From Candidatus Poribacteria bacterium (GTDB taxonomy: Bacteria; Abyssobacteria; SURF-5): a DNA stretch of 64,000 bases. This document shows, piece by piece, positions 8,757 through 15,979 of this stretch. Position 1 is the stretch's first letter. Every line of letters starts with the position of its first letter. The position numbers and the translations under genes were made by a program. The notes beneath the pieces are model-generated. The model was not told the DNA's origin, ran no database searches, and was given only the letters and a program-made list of their open reading frames with translations. The stretch covers positions 18,556-82,555 of the forward strand of contig JACRIR010000229.1 in assembly GCA_016215705.1 (NCBI GenBank), read 5' to 3'.

Positions 8757-9344
8757 ATGCGCAAGAAGGGGTTTACACTGATCGAGCTTGTTATGGTGAT
8801 GGCGATTATCAGCGTCATTGCCGCCATTGTGTTGCCGCGGCTCGACCCTTTTGTTCCCAAGAGAAGGCTGAAGAGCGCTGCCCGGGTGCTGTCGGGCACT
8901 ATCAGCCTTGCCTACGGCGAGTCTATCTCGAAGAACAAGACTTACAGGCTTTATATGGATCCTTCTGACGACAGTTACTGGATAACGGAAGTTGACAAGC
9001 TGGATGAGGAAGATACGGGCGGTCCTGCCGGCATCAGGCTCGGGACGCACTTTGAGCTGCTGCAATACGAGGAAAGCGAAAAGGGTGTCGAGCAAAGCAC
9101 CCCGTCCGAACCCATGTTCGCCCGGAAGAAACTCCCCGAGGGGGTCCATTTCGCTTCGGTTGAGGTCAAGAAAGACCTGGAAATGGCCGTACCGGGCGCG
9201 CGGTACATAGAGTTTAATCCTCTGGGGAGCGCCACTCCCGCGACCATCAGGCTCGCAAATGAAGAGGGAGAGAGGTTCACCGTCCGATACGACGGCGTGA
9301 GCGGCATCCCCGTCCTGTTTCCCGCAAAAAGCGAAACCGGATGA
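8757..9344 (+). CDS. gspH: Minor pseudopilin GspH
   Basis: Type IV-pilin-like protein with a five-residue leader (MRKKG) and mature N-terminus FTLIELVMVMAIISVIAA, including Glu+5. The globular domain of about 160 residues is beta-rich and fits GspH/FimT-type minor pseudopilins (SAARVLSGTISLAYGES). Its position between gspG and gspI supports gspH. The last bases overlap the gspI start (ATGATGA), so translation is likely coupled. Confidence 0.85.
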   Translation: MRKKGFTLIELVMVMAIISVIAAIVLPRLDPFVPKRRLKSAARVLSGTISLAYGESISKNKTYRLYMDPSDDSYWITEVDKLDEEDTGGPAGIRLGTHFELLQYEESEKGVEQSTPSEPMFARKKLPEGVHFASVEVKKDLEMAVPGARYIEFNPLGSATPATIRLANEEGERFTVRYDGVSGIPVLFPAKSETG

Positions 9345-9709
9345 TGACGCGCCATTCAAATACCGGATTCACTCTCCTGGAAGTGATGGTGGCGCTCAGT
9401 ATTGTCGCGGTCGCCCTGGTCACTCTGCTTGGCACCCACATGATGAGCCTCGACCTCGCCCGCAAGAACAAGGAACAGACGCTGACCGCCTTGCTGGCCC
9501 GTCAAAAGATGGAAGAAGCGCTGACGACCTCGTTCGATACGTTGGCGGAGGACTCCGGCGACTTCGCGCCCGCGCATCCCGAGTACAAATGGGAACTCGA
9601 GGTCGAGAAGGCCGAGACCGAGAATCTGAAGAAAGTCAAGATAATCATAAAGCATCCGGACGGTGAATTCGAGCTTGAGACAATGGTTGCCAGGAAATCG
9701 GCAAAATGA
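9341..9709 (+). CDS. gspI: Minor pseudopilin GspI
   Basis: Short pseudopilin (122 residues) with leader ending Gly-9 and mature start FTLLEVMVALSIVAVALV, the alanine-rich helix typical of GspI. A small C-terminal domain follows (TYPE of about 80 residues, with YKWELEVEKAE). It overlaps gspH at the 5' end and gspJ at the 3' end by four bases (ATGA), so the three are translationally coupled. GspI normally works in the tip complex with GspJ and GspK. Confidence 0.88.
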   Translation: MMTRHSNTGFTLLEVMVALSIVAVALVTLLGTHMMSLDLARKNKEQTLTALLARQKMEEALTTSFDTLAEDSGDFAPAHPEYKWELEVEKAETENLKKVKIIIKHPDGEFELETMVARKSAK

Positions 9710-10728
9710 GCGCATCGCTTGGCTGGATACGGAGAATTTGTGGAGTAAATCCCCCCCCACCCCCCTTTGCCAAAGGGGGGAAGAGTGGATGGGCCTTTGA
9801 TAATGGGGGGCAGGGTGGATGCCACTTTGACAAAGGGGGAAGGGGTGGACCTGCCGGCTTTACTCTCATCGAGGTTGTGGTGGCCACGGCGATTCTTGCG
9901 GTGATTTTCAGCATAGTTTTTGGCTCGTTCTTCTACACCATCAACAACGCCGAGGAACAGGAAGAACGAGCCTCGATCTACCACCGGGCAAATTTCATTT
10001 TGAATAACATTTCCGAAAATATTTCGTCGGCCTACGTGCCGCTCTCGACACTAAAATCCGAGAGTCAAGAATCCGAAAACGCGACGGTATTGACTCAACC
10101 AGCAGAGGAAGAAGAAACACAACCCGTTTTCGCCGGGAAGGACGCTTCCGACAAAGAAGCCGACACGGATTCGCTGAGCGCTTTCACCACTAACCCCCGC
10201 TTCGGGGAGTCGGCCAAGGGAGGCGGTTTCGCATACATCAAGTATGAGGTCGTTTCTGCAGAAGAAGCCGGCGAAGACGAATTCCCCGGCGACGAGAATA
10301 ATCCGTTCTTTTTGAGATGCTCCGTGGAATCGCCGTTCTTCTCGAAGGAAACGGAAGAGCTCGACGAAGAGACCCGGACATGGGATTGGGAACTCAGCGT
10401 CCGTTCCTTCAGCGTCGAGTATTCAGACGGCTCCGACTGGCTCAATGAATGGAGTTATGAAGAAAAAAAAGCGCTTCCCAGGGCCATCAAAGTCGAGATC
10501 GAACTGGCCGACTCGAGCGGGGCCAGTTATCCGTTTTCAACGATTGCTCCTGTTCACGTGAATACCGTGCTCGAGGAGCCATCTGAAGAGACGGGCGAAG
10601 AGGGGGACGAAACCGAGCAGACGCAAGAAGAGGCGGGCACGGAGAGCAACCAGACGGGAGCGACCTCAACGTCCACAGGCGCGCAAACCGGTTCGAGCGC
10701 TAAAGACACAGACTTGTTTGCGCAATGA
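9706..10728 (+). CDS. gspJ: Minor pseudopilin GspJ with repeat-expanded leader
   Basis: Tip pseudopilin GspJ: mature start FTLIEVVVATAILAVIFSIV with Glu+5, and a globular domain including YHRANFILNNISENISSAY. The leader before the cleavage Gly is about 51 residues instead of the usual 5-15. It consists largely of three proline/glycine units (PPPPPFAKGGKSGW, AFDNGGQGGC, HFDKGGRGGP) encoded by an intergenic-type repeat. No in-frame ATG, GTG or TTG lies between 9709 and the FTLIE codons, and ATG 9706 overlaps the gspI stop. The long leader therefore seems to be translated. The C-terminus carries a Glu/Thr/Ser-rich low-complexity tail of about 50 residues. Confidence 0.88.
   Translation: MSASLGWIRRICGVNPPPPPFAKGGKSGWAFDNGGQGGCHFDKGGRGGPAGFTLIEVVVATAILAVIFSIVFGSFFYTINNAEEQEERASIYHRANFILNNISENISSAYVPLSTLKSESQESENATVLTQPAEEEETQPVFAGKDASDKEADTDSLSAFTTNPRFGESAKGGGFAYIKYEVVSAEEAGEDEFPGDENNPFFLRCSVESPFFSKETEELDEETRTWDWELSVRSFSVEYSDGSDWLNEWSYEEKKALPRAIKVEIELADSSGASYPFSTIAPVHVNTVLEEPSEETGEEGDETEQTQEEAGTESNQTGATSTSTGAQTGSSAKDTDLFAQ
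9748..9852. repeat. Triple CCCCTTTG/CAAAGGGGG repeat inside gspJ
   Basis: Three partly degenerate units around CCCCTTTGCCAAAGGGGGG, CCTTTGATAATGGGGGG and CACTTTGACAAAGGGGGAAG. Related intergenic palindromes are at 4863-4910 and 20044-20082. The array is in frame with gspJ and lengthens its leader peptide. Confidence 0.85.
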
Positions 10729-10831
10729 CGAACGAGGCGCGGGTGTTCCGAATAAGATTCTTCGCTTCGCTCAGAATGACGGGTTGTTTGTGTAATGACG
10801 AACAAGGGACGTGGGTTTCTGGATGAGATTT
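10714..10831. repeat. Imperfect tandem duplication of the gspJ 3' end with embedded repeat
   Basis: TTGTTTGCGCAATGACGAAC (10714-10733, with the gspJ stop) recurs as TTGTTTGTGTAATGACGAAC at 10784-10803, and similarity continues for about 25 more bases. The period is 70. Between the copies lies the GATTCTTCGCTTCGCTCAGAATGAC half of the GTCATTCTGAG repeat family. Confidence 0.75.
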
Positions 10832-10872
10832 CCCGGGGCAATAAACTGTTGGACAGATTTGCTTGACAGTCT

Positions 10873-11913
10873 ATGAGCAAATGCGACATAATAACTTCCG
10901 GACACGCGAACACGGCCCGATTTAACGACCGCGGAATAGCCTTGTTGTTGACATTGCTAGTCACGATCATTCTGGCGGTCGTTGTTCTCGAGGTCAACTA
11001 CCTCATGCGGGTTCACGCGACTCTTTCCGGTAACCTTGTTGAGAGCCTGAGGGCGGAGGCGGCCGCGCAGGCGGGCATCGAGGAGGCCAAAGCCCGCCTT
11101 ATCAACGATTTTTTGGCTGATACCAAAAAAGGGGAGACCAAAGATTCGCTGGACGAAACGTGGGCCGCAGAGATAGAAGTCGAGACGAAATCGGCGGCGG
11201 CGGATGTCACTGTTTCCGATGAAACGGGAAAGATCAATCTGAATCGCCTTGTTAAGAAACTGGCCGCTGCGGGCGGCGCCGAAACTCCTAACACCTCGCT
11301 GATTGAAAGCGTCAAACGGTTGTTCGAGTTGCTTGATCTCGACCCGAACCTCGTTGACGGCATTGTCGACTGGATAGATGAGAATGACCAGGAGGAGCCG
11401 TTTGGCGCGGAGAACTCCTACTACGAATCTTTGAGTCCTCCGGTCAAATGCAAGGACGGGCCACTCGACAGCGTCGACGAGTTGCTGTTCATAAAAGGAT
11501 TCGATCCGAAGATTCTATACGGTGACGCGGAAAGACCCGGCCTTGCCGGTTTTGTCGCCGTTTGTGGCGACGAGAAAGGGCTCATAAATATAAACACGGC
11601 CGACGAGAAAGTCGTTGCGGCCGTTGTCAATAGCGAATCGCTTGCTTCCACAATAGTGGACGACCGGGAGAGTTCACCTTTTGTGAATTCAGGAGACATG
11701 ACTGCCCGTGTGGTGGGCGCGAATCTCCCGGAAAAGTTCACGGTGGCAAGCTCATTTTTTCTCGTTGCCTCTACGGGACGCATTATTTCGGAGTCGCCTG
11801 CGCCCCGGGAGGTGAGAATAAAGACGATTCTCAAACGCGTCCAACCCGAAGCAACCGAGACGCAAACGGACACTATCCGCATCGATACGGCTTTCTGGAA
11901 AGTGGAAAGATGA
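10873..11913 (+). CDS. gspK: Minor pseudopilin GspK
   Basis: Large pseudopilin thought to cap the T2SS pseudopilus. The leader ends at RG before IALLLTLLVTIILAVVVLEV, which lacks Glu+5 as is usual for GspK. The long globular region includes the alpha-helical insertion with repeated helix-hairpin-helix-like segments (LLDLDPNLVDGIVDWIDEND, LDSVDELLFIKGFDPKILY) and INLNRL/ININTADE motifs typical of GspK. ATG 10873 is the first start after the duplicated spacer; no strong RBS is seen. It overlaps gspL by four bases. Confidence 0.88.
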   Translation: MSKCDIITSGHANTARFNDRGIALLLTLLVTIILAVVVLEVNYLMRVHATLSGNLVESLRAEAAAQAGIEEAKARLINDFLADTKKGETKDSLDETWAAEIEVETKSAAADVTVSDETGKINLNRLVKKLAAAGGAETPNTSLIESVKRLFELLDLDPNLVDGIVDWIDENDQEEPFGAENSYYESLSPPVKCKDGPLDSVDELLFIKGFDPKILYGDAERPGLAGFVAVCGDEKGLININTADEKVVAAVVNSESLASTIVDDRESSPFVNSGDMTARVVGANLPEKFTVASSFFLVASTGRIISESPAPREVRIKTILKRVQPEATETQTDTIRIDTAFWKVER

Positions 11914-13409
11914 TACTTACGACGAAAAGCATCGGCATCGACATTCAGCCCGACTCCGTGAGGATTGCCGTCGCCAGCGCGCAGGGCGGGCGAACGAAAG
12001 TGATCAAGCTCATAAGCAAACCAATCCCGGAGGCGACCGACCAGGAAACCAAGGCAGTAACGGCGTCAATCATAAGGGAGGCATTCGAGGAAAACGGCCT
12101 CAATGGTGACACATGCGTAACCAGTCTTCCTGTTGCCGCGAGCATAAACCGTGTACTAAGCACGCCCATTTCCGCTCCGGCAAAGATCAGGCAGACACTC
12201 AAGTTCCAGATTGAGACGCAGATACCGTTTCCGGTGGATCAAATCATTTCGGACTACGTCCACATCCGGAAATCCGACGAAGGCACGGAGATTCTTGCAA
12301 TCGCGGTAAACAAGACAGTGATTGCCGAGAAGCTGGAAGTCTTGAAGCTTGCCGGAGTTGATCCGAACATTCTGACCCTCGATGCGTTGGCGTTGGCCGA
12401 TTTCTACACCGACCCGTTCGATTTCTCGCCCGACAAGATCACTGTTCTGCTGCACGGAGGACGACAAGGCTCGTTTCTGGGCTTTTTTAATGGGGAGAAA
12501 CTGGTCGCATACCGAAACCTCGAGGGACTGCCCGCCAATGATGAAGGCTCCGTGAGAAGAATGGCGCGGGAAATACATCGTTCCATTATTTCTTTCCAGC
12601 CTCATGCGGGCGCAGAGTCCGAGATAGGCACGCTGTGCATAGCCGGAGTAAGTTCCGAATTACTCGCGGGAATACTGAGGGATTCGTTTCGCGAATTTCC
12701 GGTGAAGACGGTTGAGTTCAACAGGAGGATGCTTGCCGAAATACCGCCCTCTCTCGTGGACGGAGCGGAAGAGTATCACCTCGCGATAGCCCTTGCGCAC
12801 GTCGGTCTGGAAGGCTCCCCAAATGCGGTCAACTTCAGACAGGAGGAATATTCGCCCCTGTCTCTGTTCGCGCGGCTCAAGAAAAATATTGTGTTCAGCG
12901 TTGTGCTGTTGGCGCTGGCTCTGGCCACCTGGTTCGGCAGCGTGCTGGCTCAGATTCGGGACCAATCGGCCCAGATGAAACAATTGAACGAAGAGATGCT
13001 GAATATTTTTGCCGCCACCTTGCCCGGCATCAAGTCGCCGGCCGCGGCGGAACAGCGAATAAAGGAGGAGCAGGAAAAATTCGGGCATCTGGCAAATTAT
13101 TCCTCGAATTACGTATCTCCGCTGAACGTGCTTGCAGAAGTCCAGGCCGCCACGCCTCCGCAAAAGAATCTTGAATTGAAGGATTTGGCCGTCGCTGATA
13201 ACGTGCTCCGGATGACGGGGGAGTTCGACGCCTTCGATGACATAAACGTATTCGAAAAGCGTCTTGAAGACTCGTCGCTACTCTCGGAGGTGAAAATCGA
13301 CTCGGCCACGAAAGTGGAAAAAGGAGAGAAAGTGAGTTTCCGCATCAAAGCATTGATAAGGAGGGAGTCGCAGCCGGTTGCCGCCGCCAAACCGGCGACG
13401 AAGCCATGA
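11910..13409 (+). CDS. gspL: GspL/PilM-like cytoplasmic-periplasmic platform protein
   Basis: T2SS assembly-platform protein that recruits the ATPase. Residues 1-300 form an actin-like PilM/GspL fold (SIGIDIQPDSVRIAVAS, LKFQIETQIPFPVDQIISDY). One membrane helix follows near residues 330-350 (IVFSVVLLALALATWFGSV), then a coiled stretch and a ferredoxin-like periplasmic domain resembling PilN. At 499 residues it is longer than many GspL proteins and reads as a PilM+PilN fusion. Four-base overlaps with gspK and gspM indicate coupling. Confidence 0.85.
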   Translation: MILTTKSIGIDIQPDSVRIAVASAQGGRTKVIKLISKPIPEATDQETKAVTASIIREAFEENGLNGDTCVTSLPVAASINRVLSTPISAPAKIRQTLKFQIETQIPFPVDQIISDYVHIRKSDEGTEILAIAVNKTVIAEKLEVLKLAGVDPNILTLDALALADFYTDPFDFSPDKITVLLHGGRQGSFLGFFNGEKLVAYRNLEGLPANDEGSVRRMAREIHRSIISFQPHAGAESEIGTLCIAGVSSELLAGILRDSFREFPVKTVEFNRRMLAEIPPSLVDGAEEYHLAIALAHVGLEGSPNAVNFRQEEYSPLSLFARLKKNIVFSVVLLALALATWFGSVLAQIRDQSAQMKQLNEEMLNIFAATLPGIKSPAAAEQRIKEEQEKFGHLANYSSNYVSPLNVLAEVQAATPPQKNLELKDLAVADNVLRMTGEFDAFDDINVFEKRLEDSSLLSEVKIDSATKVEKGEKVSFRIKALIRRESQPVAAAKPATKP

Positions 13410-13954
13410 TAAGCCTCAAGGGAAGAGAAAGAAAACTCATCGGGATTCTTGCCGCCGTCCTTGCCGTTCTCCTTTTTCAGGCGTTGGTGGTATCGCCTGC
13501 TTTGAAGAAAAGGGCGGGCCTGTCCGAGCAGATAGGCAGGGCAAAGAAGCAGCTTGCTGATCTCAAGGTGCTTAAGGGCGAATACGACGTGATACGCGAC
13601 GAGACCCTGAAAATCAACCAGCGCGTTGGTAGGCGTCCGCCCGGTTTTGCCTTGTTCTCCTTCTTGGACCAGACCGCCAGCAGACTGAACCTCAAGAACA
13701 ATTTAACCTCGATGAAGCCGTCGCGGCGCGCCTTTGGCGGCAATCTTGCTGAAGATATGGTCGAAGTGAGGCTCGAAGGTGTCTCGCTTGAGAATCTGGT
13801 GAACTATTTGTATGAAATCGAGAAGCCCGGCACAGCCATCGCTATCGCAAGCATACGCGTTCAACCCGAATCGAGATTGGGCGGCGGACTTAACGTTTCG
13901 ATGCTCGTGACGTCGGTAAGCCCCGGCGCGGCCTCGTTCGGGCCGCGCACGTAA
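13406..13954 (+). CDS. gspM: GspM/PilO-like platform protein
   Basis: Bitopic protein expected to dimerise with GspL: short cytoplasmic tail, one membrane helix (LIGILAAVLAVLLFQALVV), a coiled-coil region (residues 35-75), and a ferredoxin-like domain (VRLEGVSLENLVNYLYEIEK). It is the last gene of the gsp run. No gspN or prepilin peptidase gene follows, so processing must rely on a peptidase elsewhere. It starts four bases before the gspL stop. Confidence 0.82.
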   Translation: MISLKGRERKLIGILAAVLAVLLFQALVVSPALKKRAGLSEQIGRAKKQLADLKVLKGEYDVIRDETLKINQRVGRRPPGFALFSFLDQTASRLNLKNNLTSMKPSRRAFGGNLAEDMVEVRLEGVSLENLVNYLYEIEKPGTAIAIASIRVQPESRLGGGLNVSMLVTSVSPGAASFGPRT

Positions 13955-13974
13955 GTCCCGGCGCCGGTGTCTTC

Positions 13975-14004
13975 TTGACTTCAACTTTGGCTGTGGGCTA
14001 TAAT
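13975..14004 (+). promoter_or_regulatory. Sigma70-type promoter ahead of the second GspE-like ATPase
   Basis: TTGACT 13975-13980, an 18-base spacer and TATAAT 13999-14004. It lies just after gspM, so the downstream ATPase genes can be transcribed separately from the T2SS operon. Confidence 0.7.
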
Positions 14005-14041
14005 TTTTGTTGGAGTCATCATCCGGGAAGGGGGGAGAGCG

Positions 14042-15835
14042 ATGGCCGTAGTCGAGAGCAGCCGATCTCTGGGCCAGATATTGCTGGCTCAGGGCGCCAT
14101 CACCCAGGAACAACTCAAGGACGCCCTCAAGCGGCAACAGACCCGCGCCAGCAACAAGCGCCTGGGCGACGTCCTTGTAAGTTTCGGGTATATAACTGCG
14201 CAGCACCTCGCCGAGGCGCTTGCAACGCAGTTGAACCTTCCGCTCGTCAATCTCGCCAACCTCGCAATCTCGCAGGAATTGATAGATTTCGTTCAGCCCT
14301 CAATCGCAAAGATATACCAGATTGTGCCCGTGAGGAAAGAGGGCAACACGCTTTATGTGGCGATGACCGACCCTACGAATCTCGGTGTGGTCGATAACCT
14401 TCGCCTGCTGCTCGAATGCAACATCAGCCCTGTCCTGGCTACGCCGGAAGACATCAAGGAAGCCATCCGCAAATATTACGGCCTTGAAGAGGTCACCGTA
14501 GACACCATGCTTTCGCAGGTGAGCGGAGACAGCCTGAGCACGGTGAGCAGTCTCAGCGTAAGCAGCTTGAGCGTCGAGAGCATCGAGTTCGACGGCTCAA
14601 TCATGGAGGGCGGCGAAGACGAAGAGAGCGACGAGGGGCCGGTCATCAAACTGGTCACGCTGCTGATACTGGAAGCATTCCGGCACCGGGCAAGCGACAT
14701 CCATATCGAGCCGTTCGAGCGCGAACTGAAAGTGCGCTACCGGATTGACGGTATCCTCCATGAAGTGAATCCTCCACCGAAAGCGTTGCAGAACGCCATA
14801 CTTTCCCGATTAAAGATCATGGCCGGCATGGACATCTCCGAGAAACGAATTCCGCAGGACGGCCGCATCAAGCTCCAGTTGATGGGTAAGGATATCGACC
14901 TTCGGGCGTCCGCGCTTCCCGCGATCTATGGCGAGAGTTTTGTGCTCCGTATTCTTGACAAGAGCAGTCTCGCGCTCGACCTGCGTGACCTCGGCTACGC
15001 GGTCGATACTCTCAGGAACTGGGAAGGGCTGCTCCATACTCCCACGGGAATCATTCTGGTGACGGGGCCCACGGGCTCGGGCAAGACAACCACGCTCTAC
15101 GCTTCGCTCAATACAATAAATACGCCGGAGCGCAAGATAATCACGATTGAAAACCCCGTCGAATACGTGCTTTCAGGCATCAATCAGGTGCAGATCGAAG
15201 AGGAAATAGGACTTACTTTCGCCGCCGGCCTGAGATCGATTCTCCGGCAATCACCGGATATAATAATGGTCGGTGAAATTCGTGACGGTGAAACCGCGGA
15301 GATCGCCATCAGATCGGCTCTCACCGGCCACCTGGTGTTCAGCACGCTCCACACCAACGATTCCGCCGGCGCGCTGAACCGGCTCATCGACATGGGGATA
15401 AAACCCTTCCTCGTCGCTTCGGCCATACAGGCGGTGTCGGCGCAGCGGCTCGTCCGCAAAATCTGCAAGAGCTGCAAGACCGAGGACCATCCCACCGAAG
15501 AGAGGCTTCGACAGGTCGGCCTGAATCCGGAAGAAGTGGCGGACATAAACTTCTTTAAGGGGGCTGGCTGTGAGAACTGCAACCGCACCGGCTACCACGG
15601 GCGCACCACGGTACTTGAGCTATTACTGATGAGCCATAACATCCGCGAGATGGTGCTCAAACACGAGCCTACCGGCGCCCTGAAGAACCAGGCGCGAAAA
15701 GAAGGCATGAGGACCCTCCGCGACGACGCATGGCTCAAAGTGTTCTCCGGCATGACGACGCTGGAGGAAGCCGTGATGATTACGCAACAGGACGATCCGA
15801 TGCCAGGTATGAGACTGGTCAAGAGCGTGACCTGA
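14042..15835 (+). CDS. GspE/PilB-family secretion/pilus ATPase (second copy)
   Basis: Hexameric assembly ATPase with MshEN-type N-terminal domain (residues 5-150; LGQILLAQGAITQEQLKDAL, LGDVLVSFGYI). A Ser/Leu/Val low-complexity linker follows (repeated SLSVSS units near residue 170). The ATPase core has Walker A GPTGSGKTTT, Asp box (RASDIHIEPF), Walker B (IIMVGEIRD), His box (STLHTNDSAGALNRL) and a tetracysteine zinc motif (CKSCK...CENC). RBS GGGGGGAG precedes ATG 14042. It has its own promoter and is followed by a third copy, with no pilin or PilC gene nearby. It could drive a type IV pilus encoded elsewhere or be a diverged T2SS ATPase. Confidence 0.88.
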   Translation: MAVVESSRSLGQILLAQGAITQEQLKDALKRQQTRASNKRLGDVLVSFGYITAQHLAEALATQLNLPLVNLANLAISQELIDFVQPSIAKIYQIVPVRKEGNTLYVAMTDPTNLGVVDNLRLLLECNISPVLATPEDIKEAIRKYYGLEEVTVDTMLSQVSGDSLSTVSSLSVSSLSVESIEFDGSIMEGGEDEESDEGPVIKLVTLLILEAFRHRASDIHIEPFERELKVRYRIDGILHEVNPPPKALQNAILSRLKIMAGMDISEKRIPQDGRIKLQLMGKDIDLRASALPAIYGESFVLRILDKSSLALDLRDLGYAVDTLRNWEGLLHTPTGIILVTGPTGSGKTTTLYASLNTINTPERKIITIENPVEYVLSGINQVQIEEEIGLTFAAGLRSILRQSPDIIMVGEIRDGETAEIAIRSALTGHLVFSTLHTNDSAGALNRLIDMGIKPFLVASAIQAVSAQRLVRKICKSCKTEDHPTEERLRQVGLNPEEVADINFFKGAGCENCNRTGYHGRTTVLELLLMSHNIREMVLKHEPTGALKNQARKEGMRTLRDDAWLKVFSGMTTLEEAVMITQQDDPMPGMRLVKSVT

Positions 15836-15839
15836 AGCT

Positions 15840-15886
15840 GCGCTGATTCGGGGACACCATGCCACATGGTGTCCCCGAATCAGCGC
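15840..15886. repeat. Perfect 22-bp-stem palindrome (GGGGACACCATG family)
   Basis: GCGCTGATTCGGGGACACCATG, a three-base loop, then its exact reverse complement. It begins five bases after the stop of the preceding ATPase gene, where a transcription terminator would sit, but no T-run follows. Best-preserved member of the family in this window. Confidence 0.85.
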
Positions 15887-15979
15887 CTGGCCAAAGATGG
15901 GTTTGCTTTCCGCAATGACAACCTTGGGATTTGTTTGATGCGACTCGGCGCTATCGGAGAACAGAAGGAGTGAGGAACC

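Noticed and set aside
9748-9852. Possible CRISPR-like array in gspJ
   Set aside because: Units are only about 30 bases apart, degenerate, in frame, and belong to a dispersed repeat family; there are no spacers or cas genes.
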